A DNA stretch of 64,000 nt, from NCBI RefSeq assembly GCF_964275005.1, contig NC_092690.1:13024010-13088009 (forward strand), given 5' to 3'. This document shows positions 33,199 to 47,400 of this stretch, one piece after another (positions within the stretch are counted from its first letter, which is position 1; each line of letters begins with the position of its first letter). This DNA comes from Diadema setosum. Taxonomy: Eukaryota; Echinodermata; Echinoidea; Diadematoida; Diadematidae. The position numbers were made by a program, and so were the translations under genes. Under the pieces are notes generated by a model that saw only the letters and a program-made list of their open reading frames with translations, was not told the origin of the DNA and searched no databases.

Positions 33199-36100
33199 GT
33201 ACTAATCTTGACCCTTGCGTTAGAGAAAATTCAAACATTCGGTAGTCTTTATCATGGCGCACTAAGGACAAATTAGCTTCGTTAGAGCAAGCAACGTAAT
33301 AAATGCAGCAAAGAGAACTTGAGCAAAAGCGACTTAACTTTTTTTTTAAGCGTAGACATTTTTCACAAGGCTATTTTAAAGTTTATTCTATACAGTGTAT
33401 TACATGTTACGGGGGAAAAAAGTTCTCTTGCCCGGAAATGAAATTATCAGTGGAGAAGCCGGAAGGGAGGGGCAGGGAATCTACGTTTCTGTCGAGTTCT
33501 TAATATGGGAATGGAAAAAAATCTTATCTATCATGACCAGGGGCGTACCCATGATCTCCATGATATGTGTGATTTTTTTTTCTGCCTTTGAATGGCCTCT
33601 TACAATGATTATTTCTACGCCATGCATGGCTCGTCCTAATGATGATGATGATGATGATGTAATGACATAGAATGATATGATAATTATAAAAACAAGGAGG
33701 AGGAGCATATGAAGGAATAAGAGAAAATACTTTTTTCTTTCATCATTAATAAAACTACAAATTATGTTCGTATTCCAGTTCGCCAATAGGTGTTGTGTAT
33801 GTCAATGTTTGTTGTTTGTACATGTCTGTCTGTGTGTGCGCATGTTTATGTGTGTAAAGGGTGAAAAATTTTTTCAAGTTTTGCCTACCCTGAAATGTTA
33901 TGAGATATTGAAGTCAGATTAGATAGAGGTTCTGGGGCTATTTTATCATAACTATTATAATTATCAGCGACACTGATATTATAGTTATAAGCAGCAGCTT
34001 TTGTTAGCAAAAGAATCTCCTCCCTCAAAAAAAGAAACACACACCCATATTTTGTGTTTGTGGGTTGTTATTATGGAGAGAAGTTCGCTGAGATAAGTGG
34101 GGGCCAAACCATGAATAGCAATGCTCTGACGTACTTGGGGTCAGTGCAGTTCATGAAGCAATGGACATACATGTGAAAATTTAGAGGAGTTGCAAATAAG
34201 TCTGGCACACGCATTTTGTACACGTTGTGACATACTTATGTGAGATTCAGGTAACCCATAGCATACAATAGTCCATTACACAGTGATCAAGTTTACTTGT
34301 GATGAAGGCATGGACCAATGTTTCAAGACATGTCCTACTGAGATATTTGCGAGTATGACAACGATTACATAAATAATATTAAAAAAAAAACTGCTTTGCA
34401 GGTCTGATGGATATGTGTGTCTCCATGCTCAGCTAAAAGTCAAACCAGACACCCAGGTTTTTTGCAACCATATACCTCGTGCCTTCAGTGTTTCCAATTG
34501 TAATTCAACTGAGATTCAGTTTTGATACTTGCCTTGATCATGTTGATGTTGTATTCCAGTATGACGAAGTTCAGTTTTGACCTCATTGAGTTTCAGCCTG
34601 CTGCCTAACATCTGTCTACGAAGGTCCCTAATACATTGCTCAAGTTCCAAAATACAGGACAACTCTTGTATCCTCACGGGGCTGACTACATATTAATTGA
34701 GTTTCGTCTGGGTTACAATGACAAGATATGTTGTGAGAGTATGAATCAATTATATCAAAGAGTCGGCTGACGTATTAAAAGGGATAAAGAAGGGGGCAGA
34801 GCCTCAAACATTGAGGAATGTCCCATTTAACATCAATCTGCTTTGAAGTGAGCTGCACGACTGTAACCAAGACAGAACAGAATCTGTGATCCAAAAACCA
34901 GGTTGCAGCTTCACAGCAAGTATACTACGGTCGATAATATCAACGGCGCCGCTGAGATCTAAGAATACTAAAAATGTGATCTTTTGTTCATTCATTGCCA
35001 TCAACAAATCATTCTGGACTCTTAGAAAGCAGTTTCTGTACTATGATATTCCTGTATGCCGACTGTGGTACAGGGAGGAGGTTGTTACTGAGGAGGTGTT
35101 AATGAATTTGAAAAGTGGCTGCCCCTTCAACCAGTTTGGACACCGAGGATCCTACTGATGGTTATATACTTATTGGCCTGTGACTGCTGAAGTTCATTTC
35201 TGCCCTATAGGCTTCTTCAGCACAGGTCTAACTAGGGCAATCTTCCCGCCTGAATAAAACTTACCATAATGTAGTGACAATGTTATGTGTAATCATTCGG
35301 TCCCCTCTATAGCAAGAGGCAAAACACTCTGTCCCTCGGATAGGACATAAAATGGAGGTCCCGTGCAGGGGCGAATCCACGAATTCTGTAAAGGGGGGGG
35401 GGTGACTAATATTTCTGGTGCCATGCACTTCCGGGTTTCATTTCATTTTTTTTCTTTTTATTTCGTTTGTTTTTAACAAAAAATAAAGGGGGGCGTGCGC
35501 CGGTTGCGCTCCCCTCTGGATCCACCACTGCCGTGTGTGAGAGAGTCACAACTCATGCACGTAAAAGATCCCGCTTCATTCATTCATCGCAAAGAGCAGG
35601 ACGTTTAACCCGGTGAAGCGGTCCCGCCTCACATCCAATTGGACCCCGTGAAAGACAAGCTTAGCGTAGCTGAATATGGACTAGCCATGCAGCCATCTTC
35701 TTATGGATAAACAGACAGACAGACAGAGAGACTGACAAATTGATCAATTTTATACACACAGGTAATAAATGTGTCTAGACATTCAACCTCAAATCTTGGT
35801 GGCATATAGGGTCAAGAAGACATGATTTCTTAATTCTGAGATTCAGTACAAGCTTCCGAGCATCACTTTGAGATAATAGTGTGAATAACTCTTAGCAATC
35901 ACAGGTGGGTTGATGACAGAGGAGTGCAGTAGCAGGAAATACCAACACTGGCAACATTTTCGTGTAACATTGATTCAGTATCACAACGGATATTGACAAC
36001 CTTCTGTTCAATAAAAAAAGAATGACCAAGTCTGTTGACAAAGTCATTGGTATCTACACTATACAGAGGGTATGAAAATGTCATTCTTTGTCATACTTAA

Positions 36101-38450
36101 CAAAGATTTTGTTGCATCAAAAAGTTTCTTTTGTTTTGAACTGTTATCCGAAGTGTAATTGCATTGTAAGTGCATTGTTCATCACAGACAATGTCTTGTT
36201 CCGAGTTGTCTTAAAAGCATTATGGTGGGAACAGGTCGAGATTATATATCTTTTCTGCCTTTCACCTCTTCTTCTTTTCCGCTCTTTCCTCGTCTGTAAA
36301 CCACCGGGCACTCTGAGGCGAGTATATGCTTTCTTACTCACTGTGGTCAAAGCTACTGAAAATTGATGATTAGGTAGGATCATTTAATGAGGCTAAATCG
36401 TCCAAAGAATCAGGTGGGCTTACACACAGCTCACTTGAAGCAAGGTCATTATTCAATGCATCGAGCTCAACATTTGATACTTTGCTGAATAAACAGCCTT
36501 TTTTGTGGTAGGGGGGTTTACAAACTTTAAGCGTACAAAGAACGGACATTTGGTCAGAGACCAAAGAGTCTGCTCAGGGTTCTGTTCTCTGAACTTCAAG
36601 CCTGAAATGTAAAATTCTGCTTCAAGAGGGAGGTGGTATCCCCTCTCCTACTCTTAAATGCAAATCAAGTATTTCACCAAAAGCAAGGATGCGCCATATC
36701 TCTGAAATTCTACTCTGAAATCGAAAAATCTATCATGTCAGAGTTTAAATTTATATTGGTCTCACTATTTTGTATAGACACAATAGTTATAATCATTATA
36801 TTTAACTAATGGGTGCATCAGATCTCTGAATTTCAAGTTTGGAATTTAAAAATCTCCCTCGTGTGTGAGGGGATATCCCCCTCCCATTACGCCCTCTCCA
36901 ACACATTTCAAGTATATGCTTGTTTTACTTTTGTAATAAGAAAAAAATCGAATATCTTACTAAAGGGGTACAGAGGATCTCTGGATTTCAAGGCTAAAAA
37001 TGCAAACATCTCCCTCATGTGGGAGGGGGTACCCCCTCCGTTATAACGCCCTCCTCCCGCACACCACCAAGTAGATAATCTTTTTGTTTCTTTTTTTTCG
37101 AAACAAACAAAAACTGAATATTTCATGCAAAGGTTGTACTAGATCTCTGAATTTCAATCCGTAAAATGCAAAGTCTCCCTCGTGTGAGAAGGGTACGTCT
37201 CCCCTTCTCCTGGGCATATCTATTTCTTCATATTGATTGAATTTGCGGATGGTACAATCTCTAGAAATATCGGCGCAATCAATAGAATTAAATCTTATTT
37301 TCCAAAAAAAAAAAAATATTAACGTAATACTCACAATTGATTTTACCCTATCTAAATCATGGCATTTTCGCCTGGGGTAACACTTATTCCCTGTATCTAG
37401 AAAGAATATTATTATTGCATGAAAAAAAAACTCTTCGTATAATTTGTAGAGAATCGTGGAGATGTCATACCAGTAACTTATTTCATCCAAAAAAAAAAAA
37501 AAAAATGGAATATCATTTCAAAAATTAAGGACTTGTATTGTTTAGATTTAGGACAGTTTATTGAAGAAACTAATCAATCATTCCCTTCATTTTGTACTTG
37601 ATCCCATGTTTATTCAAAATAAAACTGTATATAACTTTTATATCCCTTTATAGACAAATGAATTTCATTTACCACTGTCTAGGACAATTTTTACAAAATC
37701 TTTATGTTCCTTTGCCGGGCCTAAATTCTGGATTTTCTTGATAGCAGCATTAAAGACGCTCTAAGCTTTAACACCTTTACTTTTAAATCAAAGAAATATT
37801 CCTTAATTCTTTTATCACTGGGGATTTCCATCTTTGAAAGCCGCTAATTTATTTCTTTGCTATAACGTTTTTAACTTTTGTTAAATTTATCTCATAATCG
37901 TTATATACCGCACTATTCATATAGTCCATAGTTCGGTAAGACTATAATCTCAAGTGCTGTGGCATCAACCCTTGATCTCTTCCTCCTTTGCTCCTTTCCC
38001 TGTCCTCCTCTTCCTGTCCCTTTTCTGACCTTTGACCTCCTGTCTATTCTTTCCTGACGTATGTAAAAGAGCTGCTTTATTTCTGTCCGTGTGTGCGTTT
38101 GTGTGTGTATTTTGTTTCTGTTCTGTTTTCCAAGCAATATATCTTACTGTTTTCCAAGCAATATATCTTATTGTTTTGTTTGATTATTACTACAATTTAC
38201 TACTCACGCGGGGACTGCATTCTACAAGCTAGCCCCCCCCCCCCCCTTCAGACTTTTTTTCCTTGTTACGATTCAGTTACAGTTTGCCTTGCATTTCTCT
38301 ATCTAAAATTATGTTTGTTTCACTGCAAACAAATGACGTGCATTTAAATCTCATTTGAATGCGCAAAAGCCACATTCCACTTTACTTTGTTTATATACAA
38401 TTGCCACATTGTATTCTTTCGTCGGAAATGAAATAAAATAAAATTATATA

Positions 38451-38497
<47 letters not shown>

Positions 38498-41400
38498 CAT
38501 ACATACATACATACATAAATACATATATAAAGAAGAAGCAGTCTCGAGTACGCCATTCGTAGTTCCAACAGAGCTTTTCACTCACAAAATTTTCGGCCCG
38601 CCTGGGGTCAATGATGTATACACTGACAAAGGCCCTCGATTGACCACTTTCATAGTCGTATCTCTTTGTGACCGAAATAAGGATGCAAGGTATCCATGAA
38701 GTTTGAATATTACGTTATTTCACTATTTATTACTTTCGTCGCCGGGCTTGTGAGAAACGCACATAATATGTCCTACACGATACGAAGCTTTTCCATGAAC
38801 GATGCTGATTAATTGTTTTCCTATCAATATAAATTTTCATCTCCGTAAATTTGTCATAATGCAACACCCATGCCGTAACTAAAATAATTATGCTAAGTCT
38901 GTGTTTGTTTCTAAACAATTAATAATTTCATTATGAGTATGAGTTTCATGAGTAGGGCCTATAGGCTTACTCTCCCTAGAGATTCTGGTTTTTTTTTTTC
39001 TCTCTTGTTCAATTTACAATACTAAATCACATCACTGCAAATCAATGATTTCAAACATTTCAAATGAACAAATAATATGAAGCTCTTATGAAAGCCTTAA
39101 CCAAAGGTTGATGAAAATACTTTGGTTGATTGAGAACATGCTGCAAGTCATGTCACTTTTTTTTCTGTTAGGCTACGGTCACAACTCAGAGCGGCGACCG
39201 ACCGATTTGTAGCCTGCTCGATCGCTGCTGAAATTTTGGCACCGGTCAGCAGTTTTTGGAGATGCTGAGCAGGCTGTAAAATCCTAGCGATGACCGAGCA
39301 GTGCCCTGTCGATTTCCCGTCGGTCACCGATCGATTTCAGTAAAATTTTGGCTAAATGTTGGGATCTGCAACGAGCAGAGTCCGAGCAGTCACCGAGCGA
39401 TGCCCCATCGGCAACTGGACGATCTCCCACCGGCCACCGGCCGATTTTTACGAAATTGCTCAGCGACCGACGGGTGATAGATAGGTCATCTACCGGTGAC
39501 CCGTAGGCGTACCGGCGGCCACCCGCCAGTCTCTGCCGGAAATTTCTCACGAGCTACCTGTGTTTATTAATGTTCCTATGTGATTTGTGATGTGTTGATT
39601 AATTAATTAAGAGAAAACTTGAGGCAAAACATCTAATCGTTAAATTATCAACTAACAAACCTCCACCATGTGATACCACAGATAACTAGAAATTAGGAAA
39701 TAAAACAAAATGGAGGAACATCCAAGATGGAACAAAGATTAGAATAGATTAGAATTTTCCAAAATATCTTGTTTGCTTCTATATCTTACAGTATTTTCTA
39801 TTCCTATTTGATTTCATATTTTAATTTCCCCATTTCTTGTTATTCATTCCTTCTTCGATCAATAGGCATTTAATAAATAATAAGGTAACCAAATCATATT
39901 TTACTACGTCAACATATCGACACTAACTTTTAGCTTTCATCTCTTTTGCCCCGAAGTGGTTGCCTCTGACTTCAATGTCCCTCATGTTGGTTCAGAGATG
40001 TTGAGATGCTGATATGTTGGTGGGGTTTCCTTGCCTCTTATCCCTCCCCCTGCTTCTTCCATATTGCGCTAGATTATCTTCTCCATCTAGGCCCTGATTT
40101 CCTTCAGTGCCTCTGTCATTTTTATCTTAACATTTTTAGTCCCCAAATCGCTCGACGGCGACCGCTCGATCTATTCTCTTGGTTTTCTTCTGTGCTCTTG
40201 TCATTTTTCTCTCTATTATTTTTGTTCCCTAAATCGCTCGGCGGGGACCGCTCGATTAGGTCAGTACCTGGGCGGTTCCTGCTCGGACACCGAGCGTATT
40301 TTGGGCAGCGAGTGAAAACTGGTTGGTCGCCGCTGAAATTTTAACTCCGCGTTAAAACCTCAGCGGCGACCGACCGATGCCCTAAAAATCAGCGGCGCCT
40401 GGTCGGTCACTGGTCGGTCACCGGTCGTTCTCCGGCCGGTTTTAGCTAAAAACTCTCCGACCGGTCGCCGAGCAGGCTGATTTTGGGGGTTGTGACCATA
40501 GCCTTAGGTACTTAATTCCCATGAATGTAATTTGGGTACGCATCGGGGGGTGTCCTTCACACAAACCTGTTATAATGTCTTATGTGGCTTCTCGCGTTTG
40601 AATTCCTTTATGTTGCATCATGCATGCTACTTACATCAGCTTATACCTTTTATTCCCGAGCTATTCATTATACACACTATGCTTCCGCAAATTACCGGGA
40701 AACAGACAGTATTCAGGTTTTCTCCCAACCTACAGTTGCATGATTGTTCATGATCCTTGAATATGCAGTCATCCAAGAAGTGTTTGTCACTTAGTGAACT
40801 AGTTTCACAATGAAGTTCCGTGGTCTTATTATAATCAAATCTCTCCCTCGACTCACTTCTTGCTTCTTCTTAGTTGGGTCTTTCCTTTTATAAACAAGTA
40901 CTTTTTTTTTCTGCTGGGTTTTTTTTAGGGGGTGAGTAATAGTAGCAAAACAAAAAGTAATATAACGTTTAATCATTAATAGCGTGTTTTTTTTTTCATA
41001 TTTCTGATAAACAACCTCGAATAAAAGCACATATACCTATCAATGCGGCGAGCTGTTCTGTATGCAGGTATGAAAATTGTTTACACGTAAAGTTTCTTGT
41101 AACGATTTTTTTTTGGCATAATTTTTATGTGGTGTGTCCGACTAAAAGGAGATTAATCAACTTCATCTAATTCTTATTTCGCAAAACTTTAGCGAGTCCG
41201 CCCCATTTATTTACGAAAAAAAAATAACTTGGCTTTTGCTTTGAAATGTTTTATGTTATGAGGTGCCACTTTTGCTTGGCTGGATAACCTTTTGGTTGGA
41301 ATAATGCTGCTGACATGGTTAGAGTGATTTTCGTATTATTTAGAGGTACTCTTTGCATATACAATGGCTTTTCCTGAAACCTTTTACTTTCACCGGGCGG

Positions 41401-44400
41401 GTCCCTTTCCCAGGGAAATACAACCTTCGTTACCCATTACTTTTTTAAAGGTTTAAAAATTTCATTAGTTTCTTGAACCTTCTTAAAACGTTTGAAGGAA
41501 ATTACGGACATTCCTGAAAACTTGAGAGACGTTTTTTGCAAGTTTTCTAAAAAGTTCTTTAAACGTTTGTTATACACATTACACGTTAATTCTTTAAAAC
41601 GTTTTTGAACGCTCTAGACAGTTTCTAAGGTTTACTGGATGTCCACAGAACGTCCACAGAACGTTTTGGATATTCTTAAAAGGCTTACTGACGTTTCTAA
41701 CGTCCAATAGGTTTTCAGCAATTGATTTAAACTTTTTTAACGTTCAAAAACGTTTTTAGCCTCCTTTTGAAACGTTTAAAATACGCATAAGATCTTCCAG
41801 AAAAAGACGTTCTAAAAACATTTTGACATACCGTCCAAATAACGAAGGAATTGATTCAAAAACTTTCAGAAAAAGGGCAATTGTTAGTTGGTTTTAAAGA
41901 GTTGCAGTATTCGCTTCTTAGTGGACAATTTTAATTAGGTATTCAATTTCTTCAGTACATAAATGATATAAAAAACAGGTATTAAGACTAAAAGATATCA
42001 TAATAAAGTGATTAGCTTAATTTGTTTGTCACGTGAGACGTATTATTCTGAGAAATTTGAAAACAGCACAAACAATGCGATTTTTTAAGAATTGTCAGAC
42101 GTCGTGGAGAGCTGACCATTTTACTGATCATGATACGGCTATTTTATAAAGTTTGTTTTTTTTTTTCACAAGTATTGTATAATGATATTGGTAGTGTTAC
42201 TTCGATGAAGGAACCAAACATTCCATGTAGAGAAAATGACAAGAAAGAAGAAGAGGGAATGATGAAGAAAACATGCAAGTACAAGCGGATCCCGATCGTT
42301 ACCTTGTGATTTGTGCCACCCCGTAGTAAAACCCGGTGCAGCCTAAGTTCACTACTCATCCTACACTTGAACTATACTAAGATCATTCGAATTCTACGTT
42401 CCAAGGTTGAATGTTTAGAGAAGGTACTGTATTCTTGCTTGAATGTGACTCCTCACGAATTATTCCTGTCATGTTTGAATTATTAATGATGCTCAGCATC
42501 AGTTGATTTCCCTGCTGAATGTGAATTACTAAATCTGCAATGATGCAGCATGAACCCACAAATCTCATCATTTGCTGTTTTGAATGACATCCTGCTTATC
42601 TCACTATCAATCTGTCACTATCTTATCATCATATTTTGAGAAAATTATATTCAGCGATCTTCTTCTTGGAAAATCGCCCAGAACATGGTGTCCACTAGAT
42701 CACAAGCCATCATAGAGGCTATCGCTGTTCATGCCATGCAAGAATACTTGGAAAGCGATGCATCCTCTGAGGCCATCGAAAATGCCCTCGAAAAAAGGGG
42801 AATCAACCCCGTAGATACATATACATAATATAGGTGAAATGAATGGTTTGAACATTTTCCGGCAAAACTGAACATTTGATTTTGCACATTTCCCGGCGTC
42901 ACGTTTGCACATTTCCCGTTGATGAAATTTAGAGATTTGCACATTTCCCGGCAAGACGTTTGCACATTCGCTTCCCGGCTCCACAGGCCCTCACCTCATT
43001 GCGTAGAACCATTGAACCATAGAACTCTTCGTCCGACAGGGAGGTGGAAGAGAGAAACCTCCCTGGTCTAGAGTATTGTTCCGTTTCGCTGGAGGTTGTG
43101 AATTTTATCTGCCTGTGAAGCGAGCTAGCTATTCAGGCTGTGGTCCCATTCGCATTGGACTGAATAACGACTTCGTCCTCCATTGTGGCACAGTTGGACA
43201 GAAATTGTATTTGCTGACCGACTAGACCAAGGAGCTACTACAATGCTCCTTGACTAGACATTTTAGAGAAACGTAATCTGAATATAATGCCACAGGAGAC
43301 TTGAGAAGAGTGAAAGTGCCACAATGGAGGACGAAGTCGTAATTCAGTCCAAGGCGAATGGGACTGATCGCCTGAATAGCTCGCTTCACATGCAGATAAA
43401 ATTCCCAACCTGCAGCTATCCATCAGCGAAATGTATATAACAATACTTTAGACGAAGATTTCTATGGCTCCATCGTTCTATGGAAAGCCCACATCTTGCG
43501 AAATCAGATCAATAGGTAGGTATTACCTTAGATGACAATACTGACTGGAGTTAACACATAGAAAATGTATGTCGAAAAGCTGCGCAGTTTGTTGGTGATT
43601 TAAATCGCATGAAGTTTGAATTACCACCCTTTGTCTTTTTTTTAATGGCTCTTTTATTTTACCTCATTTGTTGTACTGCAATGTTATACAGGGAAGCACT
43701 TTTCAATTCCAGACTAGATGAATTATTTTGATTAAAAAAGAAAGCAATTCGTCTTGTTACGAAATCCTTATATTCAGGTCACACCTCTCAGTGATCTAAG
43801 CGATTGAAAACGCTTAAATTATATGATACAAATAAATTTCAAATAACTTCCTTGATGCAACGTTTTTACACTGATCACTGCTGCTATACTCTCTCCTTAC
43901 ATCATGAATATGTTCACATTAACCTTAAACAGGCTTACATTCTATAATAAACACACAGTGCGCAGAGCTGCAATTCATCAATGGAAATTTTCTAGTACGA
44001 AATTAAAGCTAACTCTTCGTCATACGAGTCCAGCTCCATGGAATGCAATAAACCCATATAATTATACACGTGTAGTAAGCAAAATAACAATCTAATTTAA
44101 GAAGCAGCATAAGAAAATCATTGTCTTTTCATTGATTCTTTATAACTAACCATCTTTTTGTAAAATGTCTTTTTTGCTTTGTGTTTTGTTTTATGTTTAT
44201 ATTGTGTGTATTTTCTGTACAAAAATTACTATCGGATCTCTGAAAAATAATTTGTTTTGTTTAGATTCCACTTCTAGATAACACTGACCACGGTGCACAA
44301 GCGCTTACGGGCCTTATTGCCCTTTTATGTATACACCGTTTTCCATTTTATTTCTTTCCTCTTGTGATTTGTAACAATATATGCCTGTAATCTTCTTGTA

Positions 44401-47400
44401 TGTAAGTATGATATTTTGTGTGTTTTATCCTGTAGCATTGGCAGCTGTCTTTTGTTGCTTTCTGTGATCTAAAATGGAAATAAAGAAATTGAATTGAATT
44501 GAATTGATTTGGGTTATTGGTTCATTGGAAATCATAAATAAAATTACAGGGAAGAATAAATAAGAAAATGTTCCAGTATTATATAATACTCTTTTCTCTA
44601 TACTACATTTTACACTTTCACTATAATCATAATATAAGTATATTATGATAATAGTGAAAGAGAGATAACAGAACCGAATTACATTTCCAAAGCATTTAAC
44701 ACTTGTTTTACTAATAGGCACAAAATTAGCTCAAATATTGTTGTCAAATCCAACATTATTAAAGAGTTTCTTCCTCCGCACTTTCACAAGACATTTTTCT
44801 TACTGTAAGAGATGAAAAAGTGATAAATTAGCTCTTTAGAACCTTTAATTTTAGCGGGTTAACCAGCTGTGACGGACTTTCAGCGTGCATTTGCTGGAAA
44901 AAAAAATTATAATGTATATAGTTAAACCTTTTACATATATATGTGACCGTGCATAACCAAGTGGACAAAAAGTCGCTCAGACATGGATTTTTAGTTAAGA
45001 GCAGATGTGAGGGTTGGAAAGAAAGCACATCGTACTGAAAAAAAAGAGAGACTCTGAAGTAAAGGGTCTATTCAAGCACTATAATTTTATCGAGCCGTGC
45101 TCTGTGCAATAAATGGGTCCGCAAACAGGACGTAAAATAAGCAGCAATGAAAGTTTGAGCGGATTGAGCTGAAAGTAACCATGGTCAATCAAAGCATTAT
45201 CCATGACTAACTCCAACTTTCAAAGAAGAGCGCCATTCTTTCAAAACGTAAAAAGAGTTGAAAGTGGAGAGAGTGGAGAAGGTTTGTGAAGGAATGAAAA
45301 GAAATATCTAAGACACACCTACACACGATTCCAGAAAAAGCTGTTCTAGAAAAGCATGCTAAAAACACAATTCCTGTGCGTTTTGTGATCCCAAACTTTC
45401 ATATGCTACAGAAGTAGAATTGCTCTCTAAGAAAACATGAAAAACTAAAGATTGACTGGGTTGACTTGTTTCACCTATTTTGAGTCCTGACACCAACATC
45501 AATATTAAATTTTTGTTTGTTTTGTGATGCACGGTCACATATTTTCAGTACTTTTATTTCCATTGATAAATGCCCCAAATCTTTTAAAATAGCTGAGTGG
45601 TTTCGATTTTTTTCAAAAGACGATCCCTCATTTTGGACAAATTATCGGCCAATATCCATATTACCGTCTATGTCTAAATTTTTGGAAAAGGCTTTTCATA
45701 CCAAATGGTTGCATATTCTCCTAGTGGGGGGCGCAAGGGATTTTTGGTTCAAATTTTTCCAAAAGCACCAAAATTTGGCACACATGTAGCCCAAACCATA
45801 CTATTTCGATTTTTGATGGGCGCCAAGAAGAGCGCCCTCTGGGGCGGCCATATTGGCAAAATCCAATATGGCCGCCATATAGGTTTAAAGGTCACGTGCA
45901 TTTGAAAACATAAAGGGGTTACAATCATTTAAAAAGTCAGGTTTAGAGGTTCTCTGGGTCAAGGAATTCGAATCTGAAGTTGTTTTTATGGTCTGAAGTC
46001 AATTTTTCCTTATAAGGTCACCTTAAAGTCTTTTTGGGGTCAAGCCATTGTATTCATAACAGTTTATTGAAAAAAAAAATGGCTCGCCCATGGTCAATAT
46101 TCCAGGAATGCCAGTCTTAGTAATAGAATTGCAGTTGTCGACGGATGAAAAAAGGCGTATTTCTTCTGACGGGCGCCCTCCGGGGCGGCATATTTGCAAA
46201 ATCCAATATGGCTGCCACCTACGTTTAAAGGCCAGTGTAACAATTAAAAACCTTTAAAGTGTTACAATAATTTAAAAAGTCAGCTTTAGAGGTTTTATGG
46301 GTCAAGGAATTCGATTCTAAAGTTGTTTTTTAGATATGGTCTGATGTCAACTTTTCCTTATAAGGTCTCCCTAAAAGTCATTTGGGGTCAAACCATTATA
46401 TTCACAATAGGTTATTTAGAAAATGGCTTGCTTATAGTCAATATAGGAGGAATGCCAGCCCTGCTAATAGAATTGCAGTTGTTGAGGGGTGTGGGAGAGG
46501 GAGAGGTGGGCTTTCTCACGAGTAACATCAATATATCTGCTTTCGTGTTAAGATTTCAAACATTAGGTATACACTCATGTATTATAATAAGAACCCCTTT
46601 CTGAGAGTAATTAGGTTTAAGGGATCTTACTCAGATCCTTATTTCACAATTAAATTTGAAGACTTGGTAATCCTCTCAATTTCATTTTTAATGATTACTT
46701 ACGGTCTACCTTTTTTTCTGCATCATTTCAATTATGGCCTGTTACAATATGGCTACACAAGCTTTTAAGTGAGGTTCTGTCCAAAGCTATGGAATATCAT
46801 AGTTCATGTCACAATCATTCCATTAATTATTTTTACATTAAAGGCGCTAAGAGGAAATGTCCTCACCGACTGGTAATATTTGCGGAATTCAATATATTTG
46901 CATTTGCTTTAATGACAGTCAGACGAGCTAGTTAGAATTATGGGTAATGCCCTTTCAAAGAGTTTTCAAGATTTGATTATTGGATTATTATTTTCATCTT
47001 CATCTGTAAGGAATGCAATAAAAAAAATACATATATGAGAAATAGAATCCTACTGCTACCTAATATATAGTGTAGCAATAAGGGGGAGGGGGGCTACTCT
47101 CTATACTACCAGCGTCCTAGACGTTGCCACTAAAAAGAGAAGTGTTTTTATCTCTCTGTTCCAGTTCAGGGATCCTCAATCAAAATAGATATTCATAATT
47201 CAGATTTAAATTCAATGGAATAAAAATTATGAAGATCACTCCTATAATCTGGATGAAAAAAGAAAAAAAAATCTGTCGTGTTTAAGAGAGTTTTTAGTAC
47301 ATCAGGTTGGCATCAATTTGCTATTTTCGAACTTGTGTAAGAAAGTTGGATTCTAGAGTCCCTATAGCAAATTGTATGTGCCTCCACAGCTAAATATGCC

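Noticed and set aside
37041..37490. 149-codon minus-strand frame
   Set aside because: Spans a degenerate tandem array and a LINE fragment of the opposite strand; no domain.
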